DNA of 64,000 bases from Sphingomonadales bacterium (GCA_016872195.1 VHAT01000009.1:1-64000); one strand, 5' to 3'. Positions 24,642-33,930 are shown, counted from the stretch's first letter. Notes: a model not told the origin generated them from the sequence alone. Made by a program: numbers and translations.

Positions 24642-25631
24642 ATGCCAGATGTCATCAAAAAAAAATGGAGACGTACTACCCTTATCTATTGGGCGTTGCT
24701 GTTGTATGTGCTGGCAGCCCTGTTGTGGTGGCTGATCTCCTTGCAGCAGCAAAACCGACAGATCACCCAAGAGAAGATCGAATCGCTGGAGTGGCGATCA
24801 ACTACGCTCAGCCCACAAACTCGTTCGGCCATGCGTCAGGAGATCGAAAATGTATTTGAAAGGAATCAGAATAAATATATCAGCGAAGGAATTACTTTTT
24901 TATTGGTCATCATGATCGGGGCCGTATTTATTTATAGGGCCGTGGGTCGACAATTCAAGATGCAATTACAACAGCAACATTTTATGATGGCTGTTACGCA
25001 CGAACTTAAGACCCCCATTGCCGTAGCCAAGCTAAATCTGGAGACCCTTCAGAAATACCAATTGGAGCCCGATAAACAACAGAAGCTGATCCGTACAACG
25101 CTGGACGAAACGGCCCGTCTGGATTTTCTGACCAACAATATCTTAGTGTCGGCCCAATTGGACAATAAAGGATTCGTCAGCAGCAAAGAAGAGCTAGACT
25201 TCTCTTCGTTGCTACAAGCATGCATTGCTGCTATTCAAAAAAGGTTCCCGGATAGGATCATCGAGACCTCTATCGAAGAAGAGATAGACCTGAGAGGCGA
25301 TGCCCTTCTTTTGCAGATCCTGATCAATAACCTACTGGAAAATGCCATTAAATATGCCCCGGGCAGCTCCCCGATCAAAACGGTATTGGATCGTAACGAA
25401 AAGGAGATCGTGCTGACCGTGGCCGATCAGGGTCCGGGCATCCCTGATAGCGAAAAAGGAAAGGTCTTTGATCGATTCTACCGAATCGGGAATGAACAAA
25501 TGCGAACGACCAAGGGCACCGGACTGGGTCTTTACCTCTGCCAGCGGATCGCCAAAGACCATGGGGGTCGCATCGAGATAAAAGATAACCATCCGAGCGG
25601 CAGTGTTTTCAATGTTATCTTTGCCGCATGA
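24642..25631 (+). CDS. Membrane sensor histidine kinase
   Basis: 329 residues. Two membrane helices (about 14-34 and 83-101) enclose a short periplasmic loop of roughly 48 residues; there is no clear HAMP domain. The dimerisation helix carries the phospho-accepting His120 in MMAVTHELKTPIAV. The ATPase domain has NNLLENAIKYAP (N box), VADQGPGIPD (G1) and GTGLGLYLC (G2). The small sensor loop suggests it senses membrane or protein signals. Its stop overlaps the response regulator start (ATGA). The stimulus is not shown by the sequence. Confidence 0.94.
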   Translation: MPDVIKKKWRRTTLIYWALLLYVLAALLWWLISLQQQNRQITQEKIESLEWRSTTLSPQTRSAMRQEIENVFERNQNKYISEGITFLLVIMIGAVFIYRAVGRQFKMQLQQQHFMMAVTHELKTPIAVAKLNLETLQKYQLEPDKQQKLIRTTLDETARLDFLTNNILVSAQLDNKGFVSSKEELDFSSLLQACIAAIQKRFPDRIIETSIEEEIDLRGDALLLQILINNLLENAIKYAPGSSPIKTVLDRNEKEIVLTVADQGPGIPDSEKGKVFDRFYRIGNEQMRTTKGTGLGLYLCQRIAKDHGGRIEIKDNHPSGSVFNVIFAA

Positions 25632-26335
25632 GCGAAGAGAAACCATCCTCCATTTTGTTGGTCGAAGACGAAGAGAACCTGCACGAAGCACTCAAACTCA
25701 ACTTAGAGCTCGAAGGGTACGAGGTAACATCTGCTTTTGACGGGGCCGCTGCCTTAAAAGCCATTGACGAGGCCTATTTCGATCTGATCATTTTAGATGT
25801 AATGCTGCCCGTTGTGGATGGCATACAAGTAGCCGAGACCATCCGCATAAGCAATAACGATACCCCTATTTTGATGCTGAGTGCCCGCAATAGTAGTGCC
25901 GACCGTGTTGCCGGGCTCAAAAAGGGGGCAGATGACTACCTGACCAAGCCCTTTAATTTGGAGGAGTTGCTGCTACGCGTCTCTAAACTGATCAATAAAA
26001 ATTTAAAGCTACAAGACAGGTCGACCGTTAGCGATCTATATCAATTTGGGGCCAATCAGATCGATTTTAAAGCACAAGAGGCCACCGGATTTGATGGGAC
26101 CACCATTCGGCTGAGCAAAAAAGAGACGATGCTCTTGAAGCTGCTGATCGAAAATAAAAATGAAGTGGTGCCCCGCGAAAAGATATTACAAGCGGTGTGG
26201 GGCTATCAGGTCTATCCTACGACCCGCACCATCGATAATTTTATCCTGAACTTTCGAAAATATTTCGAAGAGGACTCTCGTAATCCCCGCTACTTTCACT
26301 CGGTACGAGGAGTCGGTTATAAATACGCCGAATAA
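25628..26335 (+). CDS. OmpR/PhoB-type response regulator
   Basis: 235 residues, overlapping the kinase gene by four bases. The receiver domain has the acidic pair E13/D14, phospho-acceptor Asp57 in LILDVMLP, and the conserved Lys in DYLTKPFN. The C-terminal winged-helix DNA-binding domain (about 135-235) has ENKNEVVPREKILQAVWG and RTIDNFILNFRKYFE. It is the cognate regulator of the preceding kinase. Targets are unknown; gldH and yicC upstream are candidates by position only. Confidence 0.95.
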   Translation: MSEEKPSSILLVEDEENLHEALKLNLELEGYEVTSAFDGAAALKAIDEAYFDLIILDVMLPVVDGIQVAETIRISNNDTPILMLSARNSSADRVAGLKKGADDYLTKPFNLEELLLRVSKLINKNLKLQDRSTVSDLYQFGANQIDFKAQEATGFDGTTIRLSKKETMLLKLLIENKNEVVPREKILQAVWGYQVYPTTRTIDNFILNFRKYFEEDSRNPRYFHSVRGVGYKYAE

Positions 26336-26336
26336 T

Positions 26337-27077
26337 TTAAAGATCGCCCAACCGCGGACGCATCACGATCTCCTCTACACAAGCTTGCGGAGATAAGTGA
26401 GCGGTCTGAAAGACCATCTTGGCTACATCGGATGGCTCCATGATTCGACCATTGCTGTTGTCGAAATTGCCCCAACTATCGGTAAGAACGGCCCCAGGAT
26501 AAACCCCCGTTACTTTAACACCGGTTGGCTTAAGCTCTTCGCGCAAATTTTGGGTAAATCCATGCAAGGCATATTTACTAATGCTGTATGAACCTCCTTG
26601 TACATAGGGCTTCAGCGAAGCGATGGAGCAGATGGTAAAGATGTGCCCACTGCCACGCTGTATCATATCGGGTAGTAGTGTACGCGTCAAATGGTAGGCG
26701 CTGTATAGATTCACGGCCATTTGCTGCTCTAATTGGCCAGATGGCTCCTCGGCCAGTGAGCCCGGTAAGAACTGACCGGCATTATTGATGAGAATATCTG
26801 GCTCCCCATAACTCAAACACCAACGTCCAAAGTCGATCGCCTCTTGAGCAATACGCAGATCAGCGGCGCGGCCATGGATTACAGCTTCGGGACAGGCGGC
26901 CGCTAATTCCTCCACTGTCTTTTGTAAGCGCGTCGGATCGCTGGCTGTAAGCAACAACCGATACCCAGCCTTAGCAAATAACCACGCGATCTCTTTACCG
27001 ATACCTCGTGATCCTCCGGTTACGATCACGGTCAAGGCATTGGCAGAACGAGGAGAAGTTGAAGCATCCATACTCAT
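26337..27077 (-). CDS. Short-chain dehydrogenase/reductase
   Basis: 246 residues from the ATG at 27077; ATG at 27068 is an alternative. The classical SDR pattern is present: VTGGSRGIGKEIA cofactor loop, NNAG, and the catalytic Ser, Tyr, Lys in CSIASLKPYVQGGSYSISK. The substrate is unknown. Convergent with the response regulator gene and divergent from the YjjG gene; TAACTTTG on the minus strand gives its -7 element. Confidence 0.92.
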   Translation of the reverse strand: MSMDASTSPRSANALTVIVTGGSRGIGKEIAWLFAKAGYRLLLTASDPTRLQKTVEELAAACPEAVIHGRAADLRIAQEAIDFGRWCLSYGEPDILINNAGQFLPGSLAEEPSGQLEQQMAVNLYSAYHLTRTLLPDMIQRGSGHIFTICSIASLKPYVQGGSYSISKYALHGFTQNLREELKPTGVKVTGVYPGAVLTDSWGNFDNSNGRIMEPSDVAKMVFQTAHLSPQACVEEIVMRPRLGDL

Positions 27078-27095
27078 CAATTAAATTGTACATTG

Positions 27096-27103
27096 CAAAG
27101 TTA
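27096..27103 (-). promoter_or_regulatory. -7 promoter element of the SDR gene
   Basis: The minus strand reads TAACTTTG, an exact TAnnTTTG match, 18 bases before the ATG, with CTTG about 18 bases further upstream as a weak -33 box. Confidence 0.45.
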
Positions 27104-27130
27104 TTGACCTCTTCTTACAATCAAGATACT

Positions 27131-27853
27131 TTGTTATCCGCACTTCGCTATCAGCACCTTTTTTTTGATCTGGATCACACCTTGTGGGATTTTGAAGCCA
27201 ACGCACGGGCAACCCTGGCACAACTCTACACCGAACTAGATCTGAACAGATTAGGAATAGATGATTTTGAGCGTTTTTACCGACAATATCTAGAGCACAA
27301 CGAAAAATTATGGGATCGTTACCGAAAGGGCTTTATCAAACAAGAAGAGCTCCGTATCAAACGTATGCGACTGGCCTTACTCGATTTTGGGGTCGTTAAC
27401 GAAGAGGTGGCCGCTAACATGAATATCCGCTTTTTGGATCTCTTGCCCACCCGAACGATCTTATTTCCATATACAAAAGAACTACTTGACTACCTATTGC
27501 AAAAAGGGTATCAGTTGCATCTGATCACTAATGGCTTTGAAAAAACACAGCATAGTAAACTGCTTTACTCGGGATTAGCCCCCTATTTTACAGCCGTCAT
27601 TACCTCGGAAGGATCGGGTAGTCTAAAACCGAAGCCTGAGATCTTTTCGTATGCCCTTGAACAAACTAGAGCTACTAAAGAGAATAGTATCATGATCGGG
27701 GATACGCCCGAAGTAGATATCTGGGGCGCCAAGAATGCCGGTATCGATCAGATTCATGTCAATCACCTCAGCCAAGAGCGCATAGCCTTATCCGATGGAA
27801 GCTATCCGACCCATACGGTTTATTCTTTGCAAGAGATTATGCAGATACTCTAG
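27131..27853 (+). CDS. YjjG-type HAD pyrimidine nucleotidase
   Basis: 240 residues from a TTG start at 27131; there is no ATG near the conserved N-terminus RYQHLFFDLDHTLWDFEANAR, so a non-ATG start is required. HAD phosphatase motifs: DLDHT (nucleophile Asp), LITNGFEKTQ (motif II with conserved Thr), the motif III Lys in SGSLKPKPEIF, and MIGDTPEVDIWGAKNAG (motif IV). YjjG enzymes remove phosphate from non-canonical pyrimidine nucleotides. Divergent from the SDR gene. Confidence 0.88.
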   Translation: MLSALRYQHLFFDLDHTLWDFEANARATLAQLYTELDLNRLGIDDFERFYRQYLEHNEKLWDRYRKGFIKQEELRIKRMRLALLDFGVVNEEVAANMNIRFLDLLPTRTILFPYTKELLDYLLQKGYQLHLITNGFEKTQHSKLLYSGLAPYFTAVITSEGSGSLKPKPEIFSYALEQTRATKENSIMIGDTPEVDIWGAKNAGIDQIHVNHLSQERIALSDGSYPTHTVYSLQEIMQIL

Positions 27854-27909
27854 GATTAGGTCAATGCGCTAAGAACGTGCCATAGTAAGTACGCTAAATA
27901 AGAGTCGCA

Positions 27910-28566
27910 TTACCAGGTGGCAATTTCGGTAACGCCTCCCAACGGACGGTCTCCGATCTTGACCTTAATAACAGCATCGAGCGGAAGCAAGAGATCGACC
28001 CTAGAGCCGAACTTGATAAATCCCATTTCGGCGTTTTGTTGCACGGTCTGCCCCGGCTGCAGGTAATTGACAATGCGACGGGCTAAGGCGCCGGCGATCT
28101 GCTTTACTAAAATTTCGCGACCATTCTTTTGATAGACCACCGAGTGGCGTTCATTTTCGGTAGAGGACTTTGGATGCCAGGCCACTAAATACTTACCGGG
28201 ATGATAAGTAGAATAGACCACGGTGCCGCTTATGGGATTACGATTTACATGCACATTGAAAGGGCTCATGAAGATAGAGACCTGAATGCGACGATCGTTG
28301 AAATATTCATCGGGTTCTACTTCTTCGATCACCACCACTTCACCATCGGCGGGGGCGATGATGCTATTTTCCGATTGAGTATGAATACGAGAGGGGACTC
28401 GAAAAAAAGAAAGAATAAACCCCCAGAAAAGAACCGATATAAGTAAGATCGAGATAAAGACCACCCCATACGACGCAGACAAAAAATAATAACTGGCCGT
28501 ATTACCCAGCCCCAAAAAAAGGGTTACGATAGCAATGGTAGGGTAGCCTTCGCGGTGAATAGTCAT
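27910..28566 (-). CDS. psd: Phosphatidylserine decarboxylase
   Basis: 218 residues, the short form common in Bacteroidota and archaea. It makes phosphatidylethanolamine from phosphatidylserine after cleaving itself to create a pyruvoyl group. The cleavage site is the Gly-Ser in MGFIKFGSRVDLLLP near residue 185; the segment IFMSPFNVHVNRNP carries the conserved FxVHxxR motif. Two helices (about 9-25 and 32-52) anchor it. It lies 45 bases after cdsA on the same strand, giving two steps of phospholipid synthesis together. Confidence 0.95.
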   Translation of the reverse strand: MTIHREGYPTIAIVTLFLGLGNTASYYFLSASYGVVFISILLISVLFWGFILSFFRVPSRIHTQSENSIIAPADGEVVVIEEVEPDEYFNDRRIQVSIFMSPFNVHVNRNPISGTVVYSTYHPGKYLVAWHPKSSTENERHSVVYQKNGREILVKQIAGALARRIVNYLQPGQTVQQNAEMGFIKFGSRVDLLLPLDAVIKVKIGDRPLGGVTEIATW

Positions 28567-28611
28567 GAAGTAAAAAATTAAAGGGGCAAAGATAATGATT
28601 GCCCTCGCTGC

Positions 28612-29313
28612 TTACAGAAAGAGTCTGGCATAAAGCCAGACCACCGGAGTGGCCCAGAGCAACGAGTCGAAGCGATCGAGCCATCCACCATGTCCGGGCA
28701 AAATACGGCCACTGTCTTTAACCCCTGCCATGCGCTTTAACTTCGACTCAAAGAGATCGCCGGCCGTACCCATCACCGCAGCGCCAAAAGCCATCAGGTA
28801 ACTATCTAGTGTTCTCAACGGCATGATAGCGTCAACAGAGAGCAAAGAAGACACAATAGCAGGCAATGTATAGCCTGCGACCAGCACCGTGAGTACGACA
28901 CCGCCTATGGTGCCCTCCCAGGTCTTTTTTGGAGATACCGGACTCAGCGGTGTGCGCCCTATGAGCGAGCCGACCATATAAGCCATCGTATCATTGATCC
29001 ACATACAGGCCAATACGAACAAGGGCAGCACCGGCCACGATGTGGACATGACCGCTGCCAGCGGGTCATGCAATTTCGAATCGATAAATAAAGTCCAGGA
29101 AAGCGACAAATAGAAAAACCCAAGCAGCATATACCGAACGGGAAAGCGGAAAGCAGAATACAGTTGCTCGTATTCTACCCAGCATCCAGCATGGATAACC
29201 AAGACCAACAGTAAAAAACTCCAGTTGCTCCAACAAAGGCCAGCCAGCATCACCGCTACAAAAAAAACGGAGGTAACTGCCCGTTGCGAAAAAACCTGCC
29301 GGTTAAATGCCAT
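28612..29313 (-). CDS. cdsA: Phosphatidate cytidylyltransferase
   Basis: 233 residues with about six membrane segments, somewhat shorter than the E. coli enzyme. It makes CDP-diacylglycerol, precursor of all phospholipids. The family signature is complete: KRMAGVKDSGRILPGHGGWL with DRFDSLL following, which holds metal-binding Asp residues. Upstream motif SPKKTWEGTIGG is also typical. psd is next downstream and a CPBP protease gene is upstream by 8 bases. Confidence 0.95.
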   Translation of the reverse strand: MAFNRQVFSQRAVTSVFFVAVMLAGLCWSNWSFLLLVLVIHAGCWVEYEQLYSAFRFPVRYMLLGFFYLSLSWTLFIDSKLHDPLAAVMSTSWPVLPLFVLACMWINDTMAYMVGSLIGRTPLSPVSPKKTWEGTIGGVVLTVLVAGYTLPAIVSSLLSVDAIMPLRTLDSYLMAFGAAVMGTAGDLFESKLKRMAGVKDSGRILPGHGGWLDRFDSLLWATPVVWLYARLFL

Positions 29314-29321
29314 TAGTCAAA

Positions 29322-30320
29322 TTATGATTTCAGATCGGAAGAGGCGCTGGAATGATCCTGATCTTCGTTGGTTCGGGTATGACGAAGCATCCAATGTATG
29401 TGCAAGGTCACGATAAGGGTGCTTACTAAACCGGTTACCATCAGGGTTTGCATATCTACGACAGGTTCTTCTTGTAATAGGACGGGTCTTTGATACACCA
29501 GCACGATCAACAAAGCATCATAAGCGAAATGCGCCAGCATGGCCGTTAACAAACTACCGCTATACCAATACAGTGCCCCCAAGACGATACCTAAAACGAA
29601 ACGGGGTAAAAATCCATAGAATTGCATGTGCATGGCCGAGAATAAAAATGCGGACAATAAAATAGCAGGCCAAACACTTCCAAATAGTCGTTGAAACAAT
29701 TGCTGTAAGACCCCTCTGAACAAGAGCTCTTCGCCGATACCGGCCAAGCCTGCCAAAAAAATGATATTGAGCAAAAGGTCCTTCGTAGTATGTAATCCTA
29801 GCAATGACTGTACGGTATCATTTGCCTCGTTCTCTTTTGCCTTCATCCACTCTGCGATGACCGGAGGAAATTCCACGGCCTGGTTGAGTTCACCGAGCCA
29901 TTGCACTAAGGGAATAGAAAAAAACAGGGCTGATACCCCGACCAACCAAAAACCAGGATGAAATGGCTTGGACAGGTTCAGGTATTGCCGGGCGGGAGCC
30001 TCCGAGAACAAGCGGGCAGCCAGCAGCGAGGGTATTAAAAACAATCCTACGAATTGAACGAACTGCAGCGCCCTGATCACTACTCCTAGTTGAGAGGGAT
30101 TTGTTTTTAAGGAGCCAAGAGAGGATAATTGATCTATAGGAATACCGCTCAGGACCGAAAGCAGCAAAGTGCCAAAAATCCCAACGAAAAAAACACTAAA
30201 AAATGCCAGGGCTAGTAAAATAAAAAATTGTTCGATGGGCGATCTATCCTGATAATATCCTTTTTTAAACACGAGGAAAATTTTGATTGTACATTTGTCA
30301 GCCCGGTTTGGCCGGCGCAT
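29322..30320 (-). CDS. CPBP family intramembrane metalloprotease
   Basis: 332 residues from the ATG at 30320; a GTG at 30272 is an equally reasonable start just before the first helix. About eight membrane helices. The ABI/CAAX-protease motifs are present: EELLFRGVLQQ (EExxxR), FSAMHMQFYG (FxxxH) and AHFAYDALL. These proteins cleave substrates within the membrane; the target is unknown. It sits 8 bases before cdsA in the minus-strand direction and is divergent from dusB. Confidence 0.92.
   Translation of the reverse strand: MRRPNRADKCTIKIFLVFKKGYYQDRSPIEQFFILLALAFFSVFFVGIFGTLLLSVLSGIPIDQLSSLGSLKTNPSQLGVVIRALQFVQFVGLFLIPSLLAARLFSEAPARQYLNLSKPFHPGFWLVGVSALFFSIPLVQWLGELNQAVEFPPVIAEWMKAKENEANDTVQSLLGLHTTKDLLLNIIFLAGLAGIGEELLFRGVLQQLFQRLFGSVWPAILLSAFLFSAMHMQFYGFLPRFVLGIVLGALYWYSGSLLTAMLAHFAYDALLIVLVYQRPVLLQEEPVVDMQTLMVTGLVSTLIVTLHIHWMLRHTRTNEDQDHSSASSDLKS
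30290..30297 (+). promoter_or_regulatory. Candidate -7 promoter element of dusB
   Basis: TACATTTG matches TAnnTTTG, 49 bases before the dusB ATG. A GC-rich inverted segment (CCGG...CCGG around 30303-30315) lies in the resulting leader. Confidence 0.35.
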
Positions 30321-30346
30321 TGAACAAATTTAGGTAAAACACCAAG

Positions 30347-31387
30347 ATGGTAAAGATTGGCCCTGTAACCCTTCCTGATTTTCCGCTCTTGCTGGCCCCC
30401 ATGGAAGACGTGAGTGACCCTCCGTTTCGGGCCGTATGCAAAGACAAGGGAGCCGATCTGATGTACACCGAGTTCATCTCTTCTGAGGGACTCATCCGAG
30501 ATGCGATCAAGAGTAAGAAGAAGTTGGACATCTTCGATTACGAAAGACCGGTAGGGATACAAATCTTTGGTGGGGATGAAGAAAGCCTGGGGCTGGCGGC
30601 TAAAATAGTAGAAGTTACACAGCCCGATCTGCTGGATATCAATTTTGGTTGCCCTGTCAAAAAAGTAGCGCTAAAAGGCGCCGGGGCGGGGGTATTACGA
30701 GATGTAGACCTGATGGTACGACTCACTAAGGCCGTGGTTAGATCTACATCGCTGCCCGTAACGGTCAAGACTCGATTAGGATGGGACGATCAAAATAAAA
30801 ATATTGAGGAGGTCGCCGAAAGACTGCAGGATGTAGGTATTCAAGCACTGGCCATACATGGTCGGACCCGCGTACAGATGTATAAGGGAGAGGCCGACTG
30901 GACCCTCATCGGTAAGATCAAGAATAATCCCCGCATTACTATCCCGATTTTTGGCAATGGGGATATTGACTCTCCCGAAAAAGCCCTAGCCTACAAGAAT
31001 CGATATGGCGTAGATGGTGTGATGATAGGAAGAGCAGCCATTGGCTATCCTTGGATATTCAACGAGATCAAACATTTTATAAAAACAGGGGAGCACCTAC
31101 CCGCCCCCAATATCGAAGACCGATTGGCTGTGTGTAGAAAACATTTGCGGTATTCGATCGAGTGGAAAAATCCCGTGGTCGGCATCAATGAAATGAGAAG
31201 GCACTATGCCAATTACCTAAAAGGACTTCCCAATATCAAAGAATACCGCAATAAGCTGGTTACCTTAAAGACCGAAGAAGAACTTTGCGCCGTGTTCGAC
31301 GAAATGGCTCGCGTATACGAGGGATTCCAATTTGAAAAAACGCCTATCTCCCTGATCAATTATCACGAAAATTGTCCGGTGGACTAA
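30347..31387 (+). CDS. dusB: tRNA-dihydrouridine synthase DusB
   Basis: 346 residues. It reduces uridine to dihydrouridine in tRNA with FMN. The barrel starts LLLAPMEDVSDPPFR; the catalytic Cys is in DINFGCPVKKVALKGAGAG and the substrate/FMN residues in LAIHGRTRVQMYKG and GNGDI. A C-terminal helical tRNA-binding domain covers the last 100 residues. Convergent with the second glutathione peroxidase gene, with no gap between stops. Confidence 0.95.
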   Translation: MVKIGPVTLPDFPLLLAPMEDVSDPPFRAVCKDKGADLMYTEFISSEGLIRDAIKSKKKLDIFDYERPVGIQIFGGDEESLGLAAKIVEVTQPDLLDINFGCPVKKVALKGAGAGVLRDVDLMVRLTKAVVRSTSLPVTVKTRLGWDDQNKNIEEVAERLQDVGIQALAIHGRTRVQMYKGEADWTLIGKIKNNPRITIPIFGNGDIDSPEKALAYKNRYGVDGVMIGRAAIGYPWIFNEIKHFIKTGEHLPAPNIEDRLAVCRKHLRYSIEWKNPVVGINEMRRHYANYLKGLPNIKEYRNKLVTLKTEEELCAVFDEMARVYEGFQFEKTPISLINYHENCPVD

Positions 31388-32068
31388 TCACTGCAAGGCC
31401 TGTATGATCGACTCATCGAGGGGAGAAACAGAAGGATCGAAATAATGGGTCAGTCGTCCTTGCTCATCGACCAGGTATTTTGAGAAATTCCAAGAGGGTG
31501 CTTTGCTGTTCCAGCCGTTTTGAGCGGGGTCGGTCAGCCATCGATAGATCGGATCTTGCTGCGTACCCGGCACGACCGAGGTTTTTTGCATCAGTAAGAA
31601 ACGAACCCCATAGTTGCGTTGACAAAAAGAAGCGATCGATACATTATCGCCTTGTTCTTGCTCCTTAAAATCATTCGCCGGAAATCCAATCACGACCAAG
31701 CGGTCTGCAAAACGATCTTGTAAGGTTTGTAGCGTTGCATATTGTGCGGTATACCCACAATCGCTGGCCGTGTTGACCAATAATACTTTTTTGCCGCGAA
31801 GCAAAGTCCAATCAACGGGCTTCCCCTCAATGGAAACAGCAGATAATCCGTAGAACGAAACGGGTGGTGTTTGCGCCGAATGGGTAATGATGTCGTTGTT
31901 CTTACCGACCAGGCGGGTCACCCACATCAGGGCCGGATATGCGAATTTCAAAAGTCGTTGACGAAGGGTCATATCATGTCGCGATTGTAGTAGTTCTAAA
32001 GATCCTAAGGTAATAATGAATAGGACAAGGATCAGCAAGAGCCAGCGACGCAAAGGCCTTTTTCTCAT
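31388..32068 (-). CDS. Membrane-anchored glutathione peroxidase
   Basis: 226 residues. An N-terminal helix (about 8-25) flanked by Arg residues anchors the enzyme, so the catalytic domain is probably periplasmic. The peroxidase core begins around residue 73: catalytic Cys in NTASDCGYTAQY, then FPANDFKEQEQG and WNFSKYLVDEQG. It is about 54 residues longer than the other glutathione peroxidase here. Its ATG overlaps the stop of the aldehyde dehydrogenase gene (ATGA), so both are translated together. That links peroxide reduction to aldehyde removal. Confidence 0.92.
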   Translation of the reverse strand: MRKRPLRRWLLLILVLFIITLGSLELLQSRHDMTLRQRLLKFAYPALMWVTRLVGKNNDIITHSAQTPPVSFYGLSAVSIEGKPVDWTLLRGKKVLLVNTASDCGYTAQYATLQTLQDRFADRLVVIGFPANDFKEQEQGDNVSIASFCQRNYGVRFLLMQKTSVVPGTQQDPIYRWLTDPAQNGWNSKAPSWNFSKYLVDEQGRLTHYFDPSVSPLDESIIQALQ

Positions 32069-33438
32069 CCGATCAATTTTTTTAAAAGCCCTAGCTTTCC
32101 TTTAAAGGGAGGATACTTGATAGCAGGATCGATCCAACTGGGCGTGCGTAATACACTTTTAAAATGCGAAAAGGTATTGAAGGAATGTTTTCCATGATAC
32201 ATCCCAAAACCACTGTTACCTCTTCCTCCAAACGGAAGACGATGATTCAAAAAATGAAAGACCGAATTATTGACACATGCGCCACCGGCGGGTACTTGTT
32301 CTAACCATTTTTTTTCTTTTTGCCGACTCTCGGTATATACATAGAAAGAGAGCGGATTGGCATGACGGTCAATAATGGCCTTGGCTTCTTCGAAGTGCTG
32401 ATAGCTAAGGATGGGTAACAGTGGGCCAAAGATCTCCTCTTGCATTATGGGCGCATCAAGCGATACATCGGTAAGGACCGTTGGAGAAATATAGCAATGA
32501 TCCCTATCGTGTTGCCCCCCACAAACAATATTACCAGACGATAAATAAGATACCAGCCGGTCAAATTGTCGAGTATTGATGATCCGCCCATAGTGATCGC
32601 AACGGGCCGGATTGTTCGTGTAAAACATTTCGATCACGCGTTGGAGCGCTTCGATGAAACGTTCGCGTACGCTTTGATGTACCAAGATATAATCGGGCGC
32701 AATACAGGTTTGTCCGGCATTGTTCCATTTGGCTAGGGCAATACGTTTGGCCGCCACTTCAATATTCGCATCGCTCTCGATCACACAGGGACTTTTTCCA
32801 CCCAGCTCTAGCGTAACAGGTGTAAGCTGCTCGGCCGCCATACGATAAACGATCTTTCCTACCGCTGTGCTACCGGTATAAAATAAATGATCGAAGCGAA
32901 ACGATCCCATCAGCGAAGGCACCACGCTGGCGCCGTCTCCTTCTATCAACCACACATAGCGCTCGTCAAAAACGCGTTCGATGATCTTTTTCATCAACGC
33001 TGCGGTGGCAGGAGTAAACTCACTGGGCTTTAAGACCACACAATTGCCCGCAGCCAAGGCCCCTACTAAGGGACCCAGTAATAATTCAAGGGGGTAATTC
33101 CAGGGGGCGACGATCAATACGACGCCAAGTGGCTCGGGCATAATATGGCTAGAAGAAGGGATATTAGCTAAATTGGTACGTACCCGCTCCGGACGGGTCC
33201 ACTGGTCTAGTTTTTTTAGGGCCAGCTTGCATTCTGCCAGTACGAGACCTGTTTCAGATACCCATACTTCTTCTGGACTCTTGTGCAGATCTTGATAAAG
33301 CGCTTCGTTGATGGCCTGCTCATGTTCCAACAGACAATCCTTCAAAAGACGGATCTGTTGCTTTCTGAATTCGATCGGGCGGGTGGCCCCTGATGAGAAA
33401 TAATCCCGCATCTTTGTCAGTGTAGGCAGATAGGACAT
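32065..33438 (-). CDS. Aldehyde dehydrogenase, fatty-aldehyde type
   Basis: 457 residues, the length of class 3 enzymes that oxidise medium and long-chain aldehydes. Catalytic Glu in VTLELGGKSPC, catalytic Cys in NAGQTCIAPDYIL, and the cofactor loop TGSTAVGK. The C-terminus FPPFKGKLGLLKKL resembles the membrane-associated end of fatty aldehyde dehydrogenases. It is the first gene of a two-gene unit with the anchored glutathione peroxidase; together they would deal with lipid peroxides and the aldehydes they give. Divergent from tadA. Confidence 0.93.
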   Translation of the reverse strand: MSYLPTLTKMRDYFSSGATRPIEFRKQQIRLLKDCLLEHEQAINEALYQDLHKSPEEVWVSETGLVLAECKLALKKLDQWTRPERVRTNLANIPSSSHIMPEPLGVVLIVAPWNYPLELLLGPLVGALAAGNCVVLKPSEFTPATAALMKKIIERVFDERYVWLIEGDGASVVPSLMGSFRFDHLFYTGSTAVGKIVYRMAAEQLTPVTLELGGKSPCVIESDANIEVAAKRIALAKWNNAGQTCIAPDYILVHQSVRERFIEALQRVIEMFYTNNPARCDHYGRIINTRQFDRLVSYLSSGNIVCGGQHDRDHCYISPTVLTDVSLDAPIMQEEIFGPLLPILSYQHFEEAKAIIDRHANPLSFYVYTESRQKEKKWLEQVPAGGACVNNSVFHFLNHRLPFGGRGNSGFGMYHGKHSFNTFSHFKSVLRTPSWIDPAIKYPPFKGKLGLLKKLIG

Positions 33439-33476
33439 AGCAGAAATTTTGTGACAAGTTAGTAAAACGATAGAGG

Positions 33477-33914
33477 ATGGATGATGTTCATTTCATGAAG
33501 CAAGCCTTACAAGAGGCCCAAAGGGCCATGGAAGAAGAGGAAGTGCCCGTAGGGGCCGTGGTGGTAATGAATGGAAAGATCATTGCCCGGGGGCATAATA
33601 TGACCGAAAAACTGCAGGACCCCACTGCACATGCCGAAATGATCGCGCTTACCGCTGCTTTTAATGCCCTTGGAAGCAAATACTTGCCCGATGCGACCCT
33701 ATATGTAACCTTGGAGCCCTGCCCCATGTGTGCCGGGGCGCTCTATTGGAGTAAGATCGGACGCATTGTATATGGGGCCGAGGATGTTAAAAATGGATAT
33801 AAAAAAGTGGCAGGCGATCGCTGGCCCTTTCATAAGAGCACAACCCTGACAACAGGATGCTGCGCCGAAGAAGGGAGCCAACTCATGAAGGATTTCTTTC
33901 AACAAAAACGCTGA
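33477..33914 (+). CDS. tadA: tRNA-specific adenosine deaminase TadA
   Basis: 145 residues. It converts adenosine 34 of tRNA-Arg to inosine. The zinc deaminase motifs are HAEMIAL (His ligand and catalytic Glu) and [10 protein letters not shown] (two Cys ligands). The N-terminus [22 protein letters not shown] is typical of TadA; a guanine deaminase role is less likely. Followed by sodA after 47 bases, which has its own promoter element. Confidence 0.93.
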   Translation: MDDVHFMKQALQEAQRAMEEEEVPVGAVVVMNGKIIARGHNMTEKLQDPTAHAEMIALTAAFNALGSKYLPDATLYVTLEPCPMCAGALYWSKIGRIVYGAEDVKNGYKKVAGDRWPFHKSTTLTTGCCAEEGSQLMKDFFQQKR

Positions 33915-33930
33915 GCTGCCCGCTGCACAG

